From: Spongiimicrobium salis
GTDB taxonomy: Bacteria > Bacteroidota > Bacteroidia > Flavobacteriales > Flavobacteriaceae
Direction of reading: 5' to 3'
NCBI RefSeq assembly: GCF_043678055.1
Contig: NZ_JBHEQA010000001.1
Span: 496,001-560,000, forward strand
DNA: 64,000 nt
In this document: positions 38,401 through 46,357 of the stretch, piece after piece
Layout of the letters: every line of letters begins with the position of its first letter
Numbering within the stretch: the stretch's first letter is position 1
Translations under genes and position numbers: made by a program
The notes under the pieces: generated by a model
Told to the model about the DNA's origin: nothing
Databases searched by the model: none
What the model saw: only the letters and a program-made list of their open reading frames with translations

Positions 38401-39114
38401 ATGCACATCATTTCCCATAGAGGTGCAGCAGGTCTAGCTCCTGAAAACTCATTGGAAGCCATTCAAAAGGGTCTTGCCCTTGGTGCGGATAAAATTGAAA
38501 TAGATATTCACCAAACGCAAGATGGGACCCTTGTTTTAATGCATGATAAAAAAGTAAATCGAACTACCAACGGAAAAGGGTTTATCAAAAACCAAGATTT
38601 TAATACCCTAAGAAGTTTGGAGTTGAAAACTTCCCAAGGAAATACGGACCTTCCCTTGCGTATTCCTAGTTTAAAAGAAGTATTGGAACTTGTTCGTCCT
38701 TACGAAGAGACCAAGCTATTGATCGAGGTTAAAAACTCCAGATCATATCCTGGTTTGGCCAAAAACCTGGTTGATTTGATCAAAGCCTACAATCTTACGA
38801 ATCGCGTGGAAATCCTATCTTTTGATCAAAAATTCATTCAAGAATTTAAGAAAACCTATCCGGAATTTTATACAGGTATTTTTGTTTTTGGTCCTTTAGA
38901 CTACAACACTATTAAGGGGATAGATGCCATAGGTGTGTATTACCATAGTCTTTTGCTGTTTCCCTCCTTCCAAAAAAAACTACGGGAAAAAGGCTATCAA
39001 ATCTATGCTTGGAATGTAAACTCGCAACGCTCAATGCAACGTTTATTGGATCAGGAAATAGATGCCATTATCACTGATTACCCCGATGTACTAAAGACCG
39101 CTATGGGTAGATAA
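35470..39114 (+). CDS. NACHT NTPase with multi-pass membrane region and C-terminal glycerophosphodiester phosphodiesterase
   Basis: 1214 residues. Two hydrophobic segments lie at 5-52. A NACHT-type NTPase follows, with Walker A VVYGKPGVGKTS (about 151-162), Walker B VFPFLDGLDQMG (about 230-241) and GITSRPD. About eight membrane segments lie between 425 and 750. Then comes a conserved helical motif, HPTLKDYFA (about 778), one more membrane segment (WVVPLFCFIVSIPLAYSIF), a 150-residue linker, and a GDPD domain from 978 on. The GDPD has ISHRGAAGLAPENS, EIDIHQTQDG, VLMHDKKVNRTT and LLIEVKN, so all catalytic elements are present. Membrane-pass counting puts the NTPase in the cytoplasm and the GDPD in the periplasm. 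Cleavage of glycerophosphodiesters or lipid head groups is expected from the family. The fusion resembles a membrane-attacking immune NTPase, which is inference. Confidence 0.85.
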   Translation: MPLKRSIFIVFALLCVVGLLIYNFGFTDILVGIYSFSSFSFVYFLAKFLFPTLFSKITQKLRQFLGIKSKRAKKLVPEYTFDKKQFVLNNLKDQVYKLCEAPLRIIEETEVKYIRKLHWKYHKATGEIIKLSGALSEVVPAMAKFGPKSFVVYGKPGVGKTSAIYEYLKTSLESLDNTAEKEEKDLVPVYFSLSSWKKNQSIKEWLIQEFKRIYHVDKIPAEYFLSKHKVFPFLDGLDQMGNDYREKCFFQIYQYTRHNPLGITSRPDAFKESIAFLKKKKINTQNIFNVFELRPLSLVQVRDITKQLPTKDTFQELFDKSPRLKSLARYPMVLQIICIIIEDLDAKDIASFEQEDDRSIFNKLWKKYDAHIFKTDQYLNYDQHPYTPKKMRNWLKNMAHQDDAFFIEELQPLFLSTKLMRLNYYLLSRILGAFLLSVAAGFFMSDPFDFWGAALISAFTIVSVIWLSRSYKRKKGKEIFTNLDAALRYKKNTSLGNSLGAVFLFLIPLIISLGAYFGFSTPRSPEFAGELQLNGLFSITEAIVGLLIAILMGLFFGIRSRWQKVDIDIRSVERIRRDWRNFFKYGILGGLSLGLFLIPLLYIFKRMTGNSIFNIWLQEKLYIENSYLFAFCAGAGLGFFLIGLTGYLNDNDTLLAKSKKKAQKSRPNFGIRKSFKNALKSGFLSIIVMTLLFGTVIGGLEGEITSTIKAVKVGIAFGILGFVWFGGLDVLSHYVLRALVFLDNSGPLNYTRFLEEAAHLRFIKAVGSGYEFTHPTLKDYFAQEDFGTLKRKSLKKWVVPLFCFIVSIPLAYSIFQRFYNDPHWSDPHGFEINLQTPYLRKVSGKPQMLVAQNIESGALRQLQFNAQGRIRTGTFVGYVSAGGTEAAFLGMGIGNTYDYPELYPVNHGALAISKKGTPKWHDFPEEDVYGLFETQRKLLLNISNSDTLVLKINDREWQNNTGKFLVKVMDVPKTRKKMHIISHRGAAGLAPENSLEAIQKGLALGADKIEIDIHQTQDGTLVLMHDKKVNRTTNGKGFIKNQDFNTLRSLELKTSQGNTDLPLRIPSLKEVLELVRPYEETKLLIEVKNSRSYPGLAKNLVDLIKAYNLTNRVEILSFDQKFIQEFKKTYPEFYTGIFVFGPLDYNTIKGIDAIGVYYHSLLLFPSFQKKLREKGYQIYAWNVNSQRSMQRLLDQEIDAIITDYPDVLKTAMGR

Positions 39115-39121
39115 AAAGACC

Positions 39122-39904
39122 TTATATCTCATCGAAGGGTTCATCGCCCTTTCCTTCTCCGTCCGGTCTTTCTTCGGTAATATCAAGAGTCTCATCAAAA
39201 TCATCATAAAATGCGGAAAGAACTTCTGTCTTTAAATCGTCGAATTGGGGAGTAGTCATAAAGAATAAGGCAATACCACCAAGAATACGATAAATAAATG
39301 AAGAACGTTTTCTTTTTTTCTTTTCTTCCTCTAAACGTTTTTCAATATAGCCCTCTAGCTCTTCCTTCAGTTCCTGCGTTCCCAATTTTTCCCGCAACTC
39401 CTTAAAGCGATTGTCCAACATCTTGTCCACAAAGGATTCCAGGGATTTGTATTGCAATTCGTAAAGCAACAACTCCAAACCCTCAATATATTCCTGCCGT
39501 AATTGTATTTTTTTAGGTTGGTCAAAAACTTGTTTTATCATCCTATCAGAAGGGGTACATGTTTCGTAATAGTCCAGTACTTCTTCCTTTTTTAATTGAC
39601 CATGCTTGTACTGGACCAATTCGAGGAAAGTTCCGGGATTTCCTCCATAATAAAATAAGGTTAGTCCATCCAGTGTTTTTCTGCTGGGAACCACTAAACT
39701 ATCTTCATACGTATTGGTTTCCAGAGCTTTGCGCAAATCAAATGCCCGTTGAAGTGTTCTTGAACTAATTTTAAATCCTAGTTCTTCCAAAGCTACAACC
39801 ATATCCTCAAGGTCCAACACATCATTATCGGCCTGTAAGATGGCATCTGTTAAAAAAACAAATTCTGGTAGAAAGCCTTTAGTGAGTTTAGTGATTGTTT
39901 CCAT
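39122..39904 (-). CDS. small protein with HTH-like module and one membrane segment
   Basis: 260 residues from the ATG at 39904; a TTG six bases upstream is less likely. Residues 20-100 contain ISSRTLQRAFDLRKAL and TLDGLTLFYYGGNPGTFLELV, the same layout as residues 45-100 of the NACHT protein at 161 (SRNTIRRYV, then LDALCHYTGRKSWWSFL). Residues 150-205 are a charged coiled coil, then one short membrane segment (YRILGGIALFFMTT) and an acidic tail. It converges on the NACHT-GDPD gene with only 7 bp between the stops. It may be an adaptor that meets other proteins through the shared module, which is inference. Confidence 0.6.
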   Translation of the reverse strand: METITKLTKGFLPEFVFLTDAILQADNDVLDLEDMVVALEELGFKISSRTLQRAFDLRKALETNTYEDSLVVPSRKTLDGLTLFYYGGNPGTFLELVQYKHGQLKKEEVLDYYETCTPSDRMIKQVFDQPKKIQLRQEYIEGLELLLYELQYKSLESFVDKMLDNRFKELREKLGTQELKEELEGYIEKRLEEEKKKRKRSSFIYRILGGIALFFMTTPQFDDLKTEVLSAFYDDFDETLDITEERPDGEGKGDEPFDEI

Positions 39905-39958
39905 ACTCAAATGTACTTAAAAAGCTAACATGTTCTAAAAAAGAGAACCAACATCTCT

Positions 39959-40000
39959 TGACATCATCCGACATGTCCGAACTCGTCCCCGGATGTCCCA
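39959..40000. promoter_or_regulatory. cluster of GACAT/CCG half-repeats in a divergent gap
   Basis: The stretch repeats GACAT and CCG elements: GACATCATCCG, GACATGTCCG, then CCGGATGTC in inverted orientation, all within 42 bp between the divergent genes at 39904 and 40117. It is a possible operator. The reading is weak because the half-sites are short. Confidence 0.25.
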
Positions 40001-40116
40001 TACCCTGTAAGATAAAGGTGATCTTGCAGTGTGATTCTTTTACCGGTAAACTTATAGAATTACAACGAGGGCGCTCTCATTTTTTAACAGGAAGTATAAT
40101 AAATAACCCAAGAAAA

Positions 40117-40266
40117 ATGAGAAATTTAATCAAAGTAATCGTTCTAACTTTAGTAATGACACCTTTATTCGCTTCATGTACGACCAGTACGGAAGATGAT
40201 GCTCTGTACCAACAGAGTTTAACCGAAGGTAATGATGGTTCCGTAGAGGAAAAACCCGGAAACTAA
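40117..40266 (+). CDS. 49-residue lipoprotein
   Basis: The ATG at 40117 begins KVIVLTLVMTPLFASC, a type II signal peptide with lipobox-like LFASC, followed by a short acidic mature part of about 29 residues. The longer open frame from 39895 is not needed and has no protein-like start. It may be a small envelope lipoprotein or a leader for the kinase gene downstream. No family was recognised. Confidence 0.55.
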   Translation: MRNLIKVIVLTLVMTPLFASCTTSTEDDALYQQSLTEGNDGSVEEKPGN

Positions 40267-40300
40267 ACATCCGCGGAAGTAATTGTAATGTATAATCAAC

Positions 40301-40363
40301 TGTCAGTTTGAGTACCCTTGAGGCCTTTTTAAGATACGTATGGCAAGAGCATTCAAACTGACA
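40301..40363. repeat. inverted repeat TGTCAGTTTGA / TCAAACTGACA
   Basis: Perfect 11-bp arms at 40301-40311 and 40353-40363 around a 41-nt loop, followed by a short T-run. It may be a terminator for the small lipoprotein gene, or a small intergenic repeat of the flavobacterial GTCAGTT type. Confidence 0.45.
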
Positions 40364-40415
40364 AATTTTTACTGCCCCTTCTATTTTTTTGGTACATTTA
40401 TAAAAAAAGTGTCTT

Positions 40416-42335
40416 GTGCGTCATTTTATTTTTCTTCTTATCCTTGTTTGTTTTTATTGCTGTACGGATACTTCATTCCAGAAACAAAGCACCGGCGTAC
40501 CATTTTCTTCAGAGGAAGTACAACAATTATATGAACGTGCAATAACGGATAGTGTTTCCTTAAAAGAGCGAAAAATAGCTATTAACAGAGCACTGCGTCT
40601 CCATACAGAAACAGATTCTCTGAAATCCATACTCCTCTATTCCAAGTGCAACATCCATCTATCATTGCAAGAATACGATAGCCTTTTCCATTTTGGTGAA
40701 GTTCTAAAACATAGCACCAAACAAGGCAATAACTTTCTGGCCGAAGGAAGGTATTATCACCTACTGGCTTATTACCACAGAACGAACGCGTTTAATCTGG
40801 ATAGTTCCTTCTATTATAATAATCAGGCTAAAAATCAATTTATAAAGGTGGGTGACAGTGGACGTGCCGGGCGGCGTCTATTGAGTATGGGAGTGATACA
40901 AAAAGTAAGAAACGACTATTTCGGCGCCAAAGAGACCCTTACCGAAGCCTTGCAGTATCTAAACCCAAATCAAGATCAAAAGTTCATTGCTTCGGTCTAT
41001 AACGAATTGGGCACCAACAATAATAAATTACTGAATTTTGAAGATGCCATTGGTTATTATCAAAAGGCCATCCGAGAATCTACCTCCCATAGAGACATCC
41101 TAATTTACACCAATAATCTGGCTACGGTCTACATCGATATTGAGGCATACCCAAAGGCTATTGCATTATTAGAAGAAATCGAAGTAGATTCAACACTTAG
41201 AAACCTAACTATACCGTATGCACGCGTCCTAGATAATATGAGTTATGCGCAATGGAAATCTGGGGAAGAAAAAAATAGCACGAATTTGATCCGAGCCTTG
41301 GATTTACGAAAAATTGGAAATGACCAACGCGGTCAACTAGCTAGTTATACGCATTTGGGAGAGTTTTATGCCAATAGTGCTCCCATCCGTGCTAAACGTT
41401 ACCTGGATACTGTTATACAAATATCCAAACAACTTAAAATACCAAAAGCCGAAAAAGATGCGTTGGGTTTTCTTATGGAGATGATGCCCAAAAATACGGA
41501 TTACAAGGAACGCTACATTTTTCTTCAGGACAGCATGTATCAAAAAGAATTGCAAGTAAAAACACAATTCGCCAAGATGAAGTATGACGATCGCATAAAG
41601 CAAGAAGCCATACTATCTTTAGAAGCAGATCAAGCTTTAAAGGATGCTGCATTGGCCAAACAACGGATTCAAAAAATCACCTACCTTGCCAGCAGTGGGT
41701 TTTTACTTCTTATGGGAATCTTTCTTTTCGTTTACATGCGACAGCGTCATAAACGGGAACGTGTGGAGCAAATCTATGCGACAGAGAAGCGAATTTCCAA
41801 AAAAGTGCACGATGAACTTGCCAATGACATCTATGGTGTGATGACCAATCTACAGCACAGCACGCGTTTAAAGAACGAGGAACTGCTGGATACTTTAGAA
41901 AGTATATACGATAAAACAAGAGATATTTCACATGAAACCGGGGATGTTCAGACGCGAAATTTCCATCTTGAAATGAAAAAATTACTGGCCCAATACCAGA
42001 GCGACCTTACCACAGTGGCCGTAAAGGGATTAGATGAAAACTTATGGAAAAATATTGTAGCGTATAAGAAAATTGCCATTTATAGAGTCATCAATGAATT
42101 GATGGTGAATATGAAAAAACACAGCGGAGCCAATGTAGTTTCACTTCATTTTGAGCGCAAATCACAGCGTATGAACATTCACTATATCGATAATGGAAAA
42201 GGTATGCCTATAGGTCTAAAAAAGAAAAATGGTCTGGTGAATGTGGAAAACCGTATCCATAGCATTGATGGAAAATTTATTTTTGATACAGAATTCAAGA
42301 AAGGTGTCAAATTCAATATCATCTTTCCCATATAA
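40416..42335 (+). CDS. TPR-containing lipoprotein-like sensor histidine kinase
   Basis: 639 residues starting with GTG at 40416; an in-frame stop at 40401 excludes an earlier start. The signal region FLLILVCFYCC carries a lipobox. Residues 30-400 are TPR-like helices (AIGYYQKAIRES and similar). One membrane segment is near 430 (ITYLASSGFLLLMGIFLFVY), then the H-box EKRISKKVHDELANDIYG and an ATPase with NELMVNMKKHS, YIDNGKGMP and NGLVNVENRIHS. It is another NarX/DegS-type kinase but only distantly like those at 10968 and 16800. Its response regulator follows 8 bp later. As the sensor ahead of the region 5 signalling genes it is a likely controller of them. Confidence 0.85.
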   Translation: MRHFIFLLILVCFYCCTDTSFQKQSTGVPFSSEEVQQLYERAITDSVSLKERKIAINRALRLHTETDSLKSILLYSKCNIHLSLQEYDSLFHFGEVLKHSTKQGNNFLAEGRYYHLLAYYHRTNAFNLDSSFYYNNQAKNQFIKVGDSGRAGRRLLSMGVIQKVRNDYFGAKETLTEALQYLNPNQDQKFIASVYNELGTNNNKLLNFEDAIGYYQKAIRESTSHRDILIYTNNLATVYIDIEAYPKAIALLEEIEVDSTLRNLTIPYARVLDNMSYAQWKSGEEKNSTNLIRALDLRKIGNDQRGQLASYTHLGEFYANSAPIRAKRYLDTVIQISKQLKIPKAEKDALGFLMEMMPKNTDYKERYIFLQDSMYQKELQVKTQFAKMKYDDRIKQEAILSLEADQALKDAALAKQRIQKITYLASSGFLLLMGIFLFVYMRQRHKRERVEQIYATEKRISKKVHDELANDIYGVMTNLQHSTRLKNEELLDTLESIYDKTRDISHETGDVQTRNFHLEMKKLLAQYQSDLTTVAVKGLDENLWKNIVAYKKIAIYRVINELMVNMKKHSGANVVSLHFERKSQRMNIHYIDNGKGMPIGLKKKNGLVNVENRIHSIDGKFIFDTEFKKGVKFNIIFPI

Positions 42336-42343
42336 AATCAAAA

Positions 42344-43015
42344 ATGATGTTCAAGAAAGTTCTAATTGTTGAAGATTTACACAGTATCGGTTTTGGTATT
42401 GCAGAAATGCTGCGTCAAGAGGTAGCTATTGAGAGCATTGTACAATCACTTTATTGTGATGATGCCCATCTTAAATTTTTGAAAGCCCAAAAAGACGAAT
42501 CCCCTTTTGATTTGGTGATTACCGATCTCTCCTTTAAGGAAGACCATCGGGAAACCAAAATCAAATCGGGTGCGGAATTGGCCTCTGTATTACGCGCTAA
42601 ACAAGAAAACTTAAAAACCATCATTTATTCCGTTGAAGACCGTTCCAGTAAAATCAAAAAGCTCTTCGAAAATAGAAAAATAGACGGTTATGTGATCAAA
42701 GGACGCTATGGCTTGCGCAATTTAGTAGAGGCCATTAAAGAAATTTCAGAAGGAAAAAGTTACGTATCCCCAGAGCTATCCTCCTTTATGCACCGGAAAG
42801 AACCTTTTGAAATAGAGGACTATGATGTGATGCTGCTATCACACCTATCCTCCGGTTTTACACAAGAGCAGATTGCCTTAAATTTTAAACAAAAAGGAAT
42901 CTCACCTTCAAGCATTAGTTCCATTGAAAAAAGATTGAATAGACTTAAAATGGAGTTCAAGGCAAAAAATGCGATACACCTCATCGCAAGTGCCAAAGAC
43001 CTTGGCCTAATTTGA
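42344..43015 (+). CDS. response regulator with LuxR-like C-terminus
   Basis: 223 residues. The receiver domain begins KKVLIVEDLHS, with the phospho-acceptor Asp in FDLVITDLSFKED (about 60), Ser in IIYSVEDR and Lys in GYVIKGRYG. The C-terminus is a diverged helix-turn-helix (LSSGFTQEQIALNFKQKG, then SSISSIEKRLNRLKMEF) of the LuxR/NarL type. It is the partner of the kinase at 40416, co-directional and 8 bp apart. Its DNA target is unknown; the promoter block at 43113 is a candidate. Confidence 0.85.
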   Translation: MMFKKVLIVEDLHSIGFGIAEMLRQEVAIESIVQSLYCDDAHLKFLKAQKDESPFDLVITDLSFKEDHRETKIKSGAELASVLRAKQENLKTIIYSVEDRSSKIKKLFENRKIDGYVIKGRYGLRNLVEAIKEISEGKSYVSPELSSFMHRKEPFEIEDYDVMLLSHLSSGFTQEQIALNFKQKGISPSSISSIEKRLNRLKMEFKAKNAIHLIASAKDLGLI

Positions 43016-43112
43016 AGGAAAAATACCACTTTTCTTCTTGAAATATTCACAGTAATCGTAGTCATACTAGGCATTTAGCGCTATATTCCGGTTTATTTAA
43101 TGCCTTTACGGT

Positions 43113-43152
43113 TACCCGTAAGGAAAACTAGGCGATCCCCCTTAGGTTTGTT
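43113..43152 (+). promoter_or_regulatory. promoter block of the M48/FHA cluster, matched at 34722
   Basis: CCCGTAAGGAAA (43115-43126) and TAGGTTTGTT (43143-43152) start 28 bp apart, exactly as at 34724 and 34752, and end 25 bp before the ATG at 43177, as at 34786. The upstream part also contains the inverted pair TTACGG and CCGTAA. TAGGTTTG fits the TAnnTTTG promoter element. Confidence 0.65.
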
Positions 43153-43176
43153 TTGATAGATGACCAAAACACTAGC

Positions 43177-43995
43177 ATGAAACAAATCGTATTCCTAGTA
43201 CTATTCTTATTTTTCTCCCTGATGCTCTCTGCCCAAGGTACGTCATTGGACCAAGCCATTCAGCAGTATAAATCCGATATAGAAAACACCAAGACCATTG
43301 CCACTTGTGGTCACATTTTAGACGGGCCCGCCGCTGTAGTGAAGCAAATAGAGAATCGTTCTTTAGATAGGATGATTCAATTGAGCGAAAAACAAAAGGA
43401 GGAGATTGGAAAAAAGAATTTTGAGGAGATTGGAAAAAGGCAGTCCTTATTAAAAACGCATAAAGATGCTGAAAAGCTTTTGGAAATGTTCACTAAACTC
43501 ATCCAACATTCCGAAAGCACCACCACATTTTCATTAAATCTTATCGATTCTAAAGAAATCAATGCATTCACAACCATCGGAGGCTACGTTTACCTCACCA
43601 CCGGACTCCTCGATTTTGTTGATTCTTACGACGAACTCGCCTTTATTCTGGGGCATGAAATAGCCCATCAAGACAAGCGTCATGTAGAACGAAAAATTAT
43701 GAAAATTGTATTGACCTCACAATTTTTGGAATTGACCCAAATGGAAGGCTTCATGAAAGTAGCCAACAATATCCGTACCACCATAGGCGCTCCTTTTGAT
43801 CAGATTGATGAATATGAAGCGGACAAGCAAGGCTTTTCTATCGCAAAAAAAGCAGGTTATAATCCCTCCAAGTTTGCCGATTTTTTTAAAAAAATGGAAA
43901 AAGTAGAACAACGAAATTTATTAAAAAAGCTTTCCTCTACACATCCTTTTGCCCAAGATCGCAAAAAATGCATTGAAAATTACCTTCAAAACTAA
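43177..43995 (+). CDS. M48-family zinc metalloprotease, exported
   Basis: 272 residues with a signal peptide (QIVFLVLFLFFSLMLSAQG). The zinc motif FILGHEIAHQDKRH (about 157-170) and the downstream glutamate ligand in DEYEADKQGF show an M48 peptidase of the BepA/Oma1-like group, which act in the periplasm on misfolded or outer-membrane proteins. It lacks the TPR tail of BepA. The ATG at 43177 is chosen over a TTG at 43153 because the promoter block then has the same spacing as at 34786. It is the first gene after the promoter and 10 bp ahead of the FHA-ABC gene. Confidence 0.85.
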   Translation: MKQIVFLVLFLFFSLMLSAQGTSLDQAIQQYKSDIENTKTIATCGHILDGPAAVVKQIENRSLDRMIQLSEKQKEEIGKKNFEEIGKRQSLLKTHKDAEKLLEMFTKLIQHSESTTTFSLNLIDSKEINAFTTIGGYVYLTTGLLDFVDSYDELAFILGHEIAHQDKRHVERKIMKIVLTSQFLELTQMEGFMKVANNIRTTIGAPFDQIDEYEADKQGFSIAKKAGYNPSKFADFFKKMEKVEQRNLLKKLSSTHPFAQDRKKCIENYLQN

Positions 43996-44005
43996 GCCGT
44001 AACCC

Positions 44006-46357
44006 ATGTTTATACAATATGCACATTCCGCTATTGCCTTAAAAGAAGACCAAGAGTATTCTATTGGAAGATCTGGGTCCTCAGCCATCATCAACATTGA
44101 TGACCCCAGCATTTCAAGAATGCATGCCCTAGTATGGAAAAGCAATGGAAAAGTATATTTAAAGGATCTGGACAGCAGCAATGGTTCCTTTGTGAACGGC
44201 AAACGAATTACGGCACATGAGCCTGTTGAAATCAAGATAACCGATCGCATAAAAATAGCAACTTCTTCCTTGATTCTCATAGAGAAAGCTGAAGACATCA
44301 CTCCTGTAAAATCTGAAAGGAAAGCACCTCCCGCTGAAATTCAAGAGGATTTCAAAAAAAGACTTTCCCAAGAAAAGATACTATATATCGGGAGGTCTTC
44401 CACCAATGATATTGTCTTAGAAGATCCTACAGTATCTCGCCGACATGCGAAATTAACCTATGAAAATGATGTCTATTGGATCGAAGATTTAGGCGCTACC
44501 AATAAAACCTATTACAACGGAAAGGTTTTAAAAACAAAACAGGCATTGAAGCGTAGCGATCGTATTGTTATTTCCTTTTATTCCATTACGCTTTCCGAAG
44601 GTGTTATCAATCTCAAAGAGCAACATCACGCCATAAGCGGGGTAGCCATTCAAAAAAAATACCCCAACAATAAAATTGGATTGCAATCCATGTCTCTTGA
44701 AGTGCCCCATAAAAATTTCGCTGCTTTGATGGGCCCTTCAGGCTGCGGAAAATCTACCCTTTTGAAATGTTTAAATGGGGACAATCCAGCTACTTCGGGA
44801 GAAGTTTTCATTCATGGACTTTCCCTACAGGAGAATTTTAAGCTGATCAAAAAGAAAATAGGTTATGTTCCGCAAGACGATATCATCCATAGGGAACTCA
44901 GTGTATATAAAACCCTTTATTATGCTGCTAAATTACGTTTGCCCGATGATACGTCCAATGAAGAAATCGATTCCCGAATCAATAAGGTTATTGAAAGTTT
45001 AAAATTAGATCAGGATAAGCATAAGGATATTCGGGAAATCGCGGTAGGCAATCTTTCAGGAGGGCAGCGAAAACGTATTTCCATTGCCGTGGAGCTGCTT
45101 ACCCAACCTACAATTCTTTTTTTGGACGAACCCACTTCTCCTTTAGATCCAGAGACCATAGAGAGCTTCCTTACAAGTCTTCAAGATCTTGCCAAACAAG
45201 GGACCACTATTATCATGGTGACCCATAAACCTGAGGATTTAAATTATGTGGATCAAGTAATTTTTTTAGGAGTTCAGGGGCATCTGACCTATAAAGGACC
45301 TGCAAAATTCCTCACCGCTCATTTTGAGGTAGATACCATTGTGGAAGTGTACAGCAAAATGAGTGAGCCCGAAGCAGTACAACAATATTATCAGAAGCCT
45401 CATGAAAACAATCCCGCTACAATTACGGCTTCCGAAATAAAAAGAGATCGGCCAGACTCTTTGTGGTTACAGTTGTACTGGTTGACCCTGCGGTATTTAA
45501 AAATTAAATTAAATGATAGGGCCAACCTCTTTTTATTACTCGCCCAACCTGTCATTATTGGAGGCTTGGTAAGCTTGGTTTTTAGTGAGTTTAGAGTTGG
45601 GGTGCTCTTCCTTACGGCGATTTCCGCCATTTGGTTTGGTGTCAGCAATGCTGCCAAGGAGATTGTTGGAGAGTTATCTGTATATCGTCGAGAACGTATG
45701 TTTAATCTCAATATCCATACCTACATTTTATCCAAATGCATTGTACTGGCCCTTATTGCTTTTATTCAGATCGTCGTTTTCATTACTATCATCTACTGGA
45801 ATTTCAAAGGGAATACCGTGTCCGAATTCCCAGAAACGTATTTACAACCCTTTTGGGAAAGTGTTGGTTTCATGTTCTACATTTCCTGTTCGGCCACATT
45901 GATCGGCCTTTTGTTATCCTCCTATTTCAGCTCTACGGAAAAGGTAATGACGGTTGTTCCGATTACGCTAATGCCTCAAATTCTGTTAGCGGGAGTGATG
46001 ACAAAAATAGATACTGTTTTTGTTGAAATCCTCAGTTTTTTCACCTTGGGAAGGTGGGGCACGGAAGGCTTCTCCAGACTACAAGATCAGTACTTCGAAG
46101 AAAAAGGTGGAGCCGTTGAAAGCGTGTTGGCACCAGAGTTCGTTGTGGATCCCAATGCGCTTAGCGATTGTAATTGTCAAGCGACCCAAGCCCTAGATCA
46201 ATTGGGATTATATGATCAAAGATTAATGGATAATGGGACACTGATCGGTTCTTTTTTCGATAGCCTCTCCCCAAATCTACTCGCCATTCTGGTTCTAGAT
46301 GTTCTCATGTACTTCTTTATCTATTACTTCCTAAAAAATAAAGATAGCATCTCATGA
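44006..46357 (+). CDS. FHA-FHA-ABC transporter fusion (ABCG-like)
   Basis: 783 residues. FHA domain 1 (about 10-80) has IGRSGSSAIINI and SRMHALVW. FHA domain 2 (about 125-200) has IGRSSTNDIVL and SRRHAKLTYE. The ABC ATPase has Walker A MGPSGCGKST (about 241), Q-loop VPQDD, signature LSGGQRKR (about 350), Walker B ILFLDEPTSPLD and H-loop VTHKPEDL. About six membrane segments follow from 500. FHA domains bind phosphothreonine, so the kinase and phosphatase downstream probably control this transporter. Its substrate is unknown. The stop overlaps the next ATG by 4 bp. Confidence 0.88.
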   Translation: MFIQYAHSAIALKEDQEYSIGRSGSSAIINIDDPSISRMHALVWKSNGKVYLKDLDSSNGSFVNGKRITAHEPVEIKITDRIKIATSSLILIEKAEDITPVKSERKAPPAEIQEDFKKRLSQEKILYIGRSSTNDIVLEDPTVSRRHAKLTYENDVYWIEDLGATNKTYYNGKVLKTKQALKRSDRIVISFYSITLSEGVINLKEQHHAISGVAIQKKYPNNKIGLQSMSLEVPHKNFAALMGPSGCGKSTLLKCLNGDNPATSGEVFIHGLSLQENFKLIKKKIGYVPQDDIIHRELSVYKTLYYAAKLRLPDDTSNEEIDSRINKVIESLKLDQDKHKDIREIAVGNLSGGQRKRISIAVELLTQPTILFLDEPTSPLDPETIESFLTSLQDLAKQGTTIIMVTHKPEDLNYVDQVIFLGVQGHLTYKGPAKFLTAHFEVDTIVEVYSKMSEPEAVQQYYQKPHENNPATITASEIKRDRPDSLWLQLYWLTLRYLKIKLNDRANLFLLLAQPVIIGGLVSLVFSEFRVGVLFLTAISAIWFGVSNAAKEIVGELSVYRRERMFNLNIHTYILSKCIVLALIAFIQIVVFITIIYWNFKGNTVSEFPETYLQPFWESVGFMFYISCSATLIGLLLSSYFSSTEKVMTVVPITLMPQILLAGVMTKIDTVFVEILSFFTLGRWGTEGFSRLQDQYFEEKGGAVESVLAPEFVVDPNALSDCNCQATQALDQLGLYDQRLMDNGTLIGSFFDSLSPNLLAILVLDVLMYFFIYYFLKNKDSIS

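Noticed and set aside
43153..43176. TTG start 8 codons upstream for the M48 protease
   Set aside because: It would put the start inside the last bases of the promoter block, and the ATG at 43177 gives the signal peptide directly.
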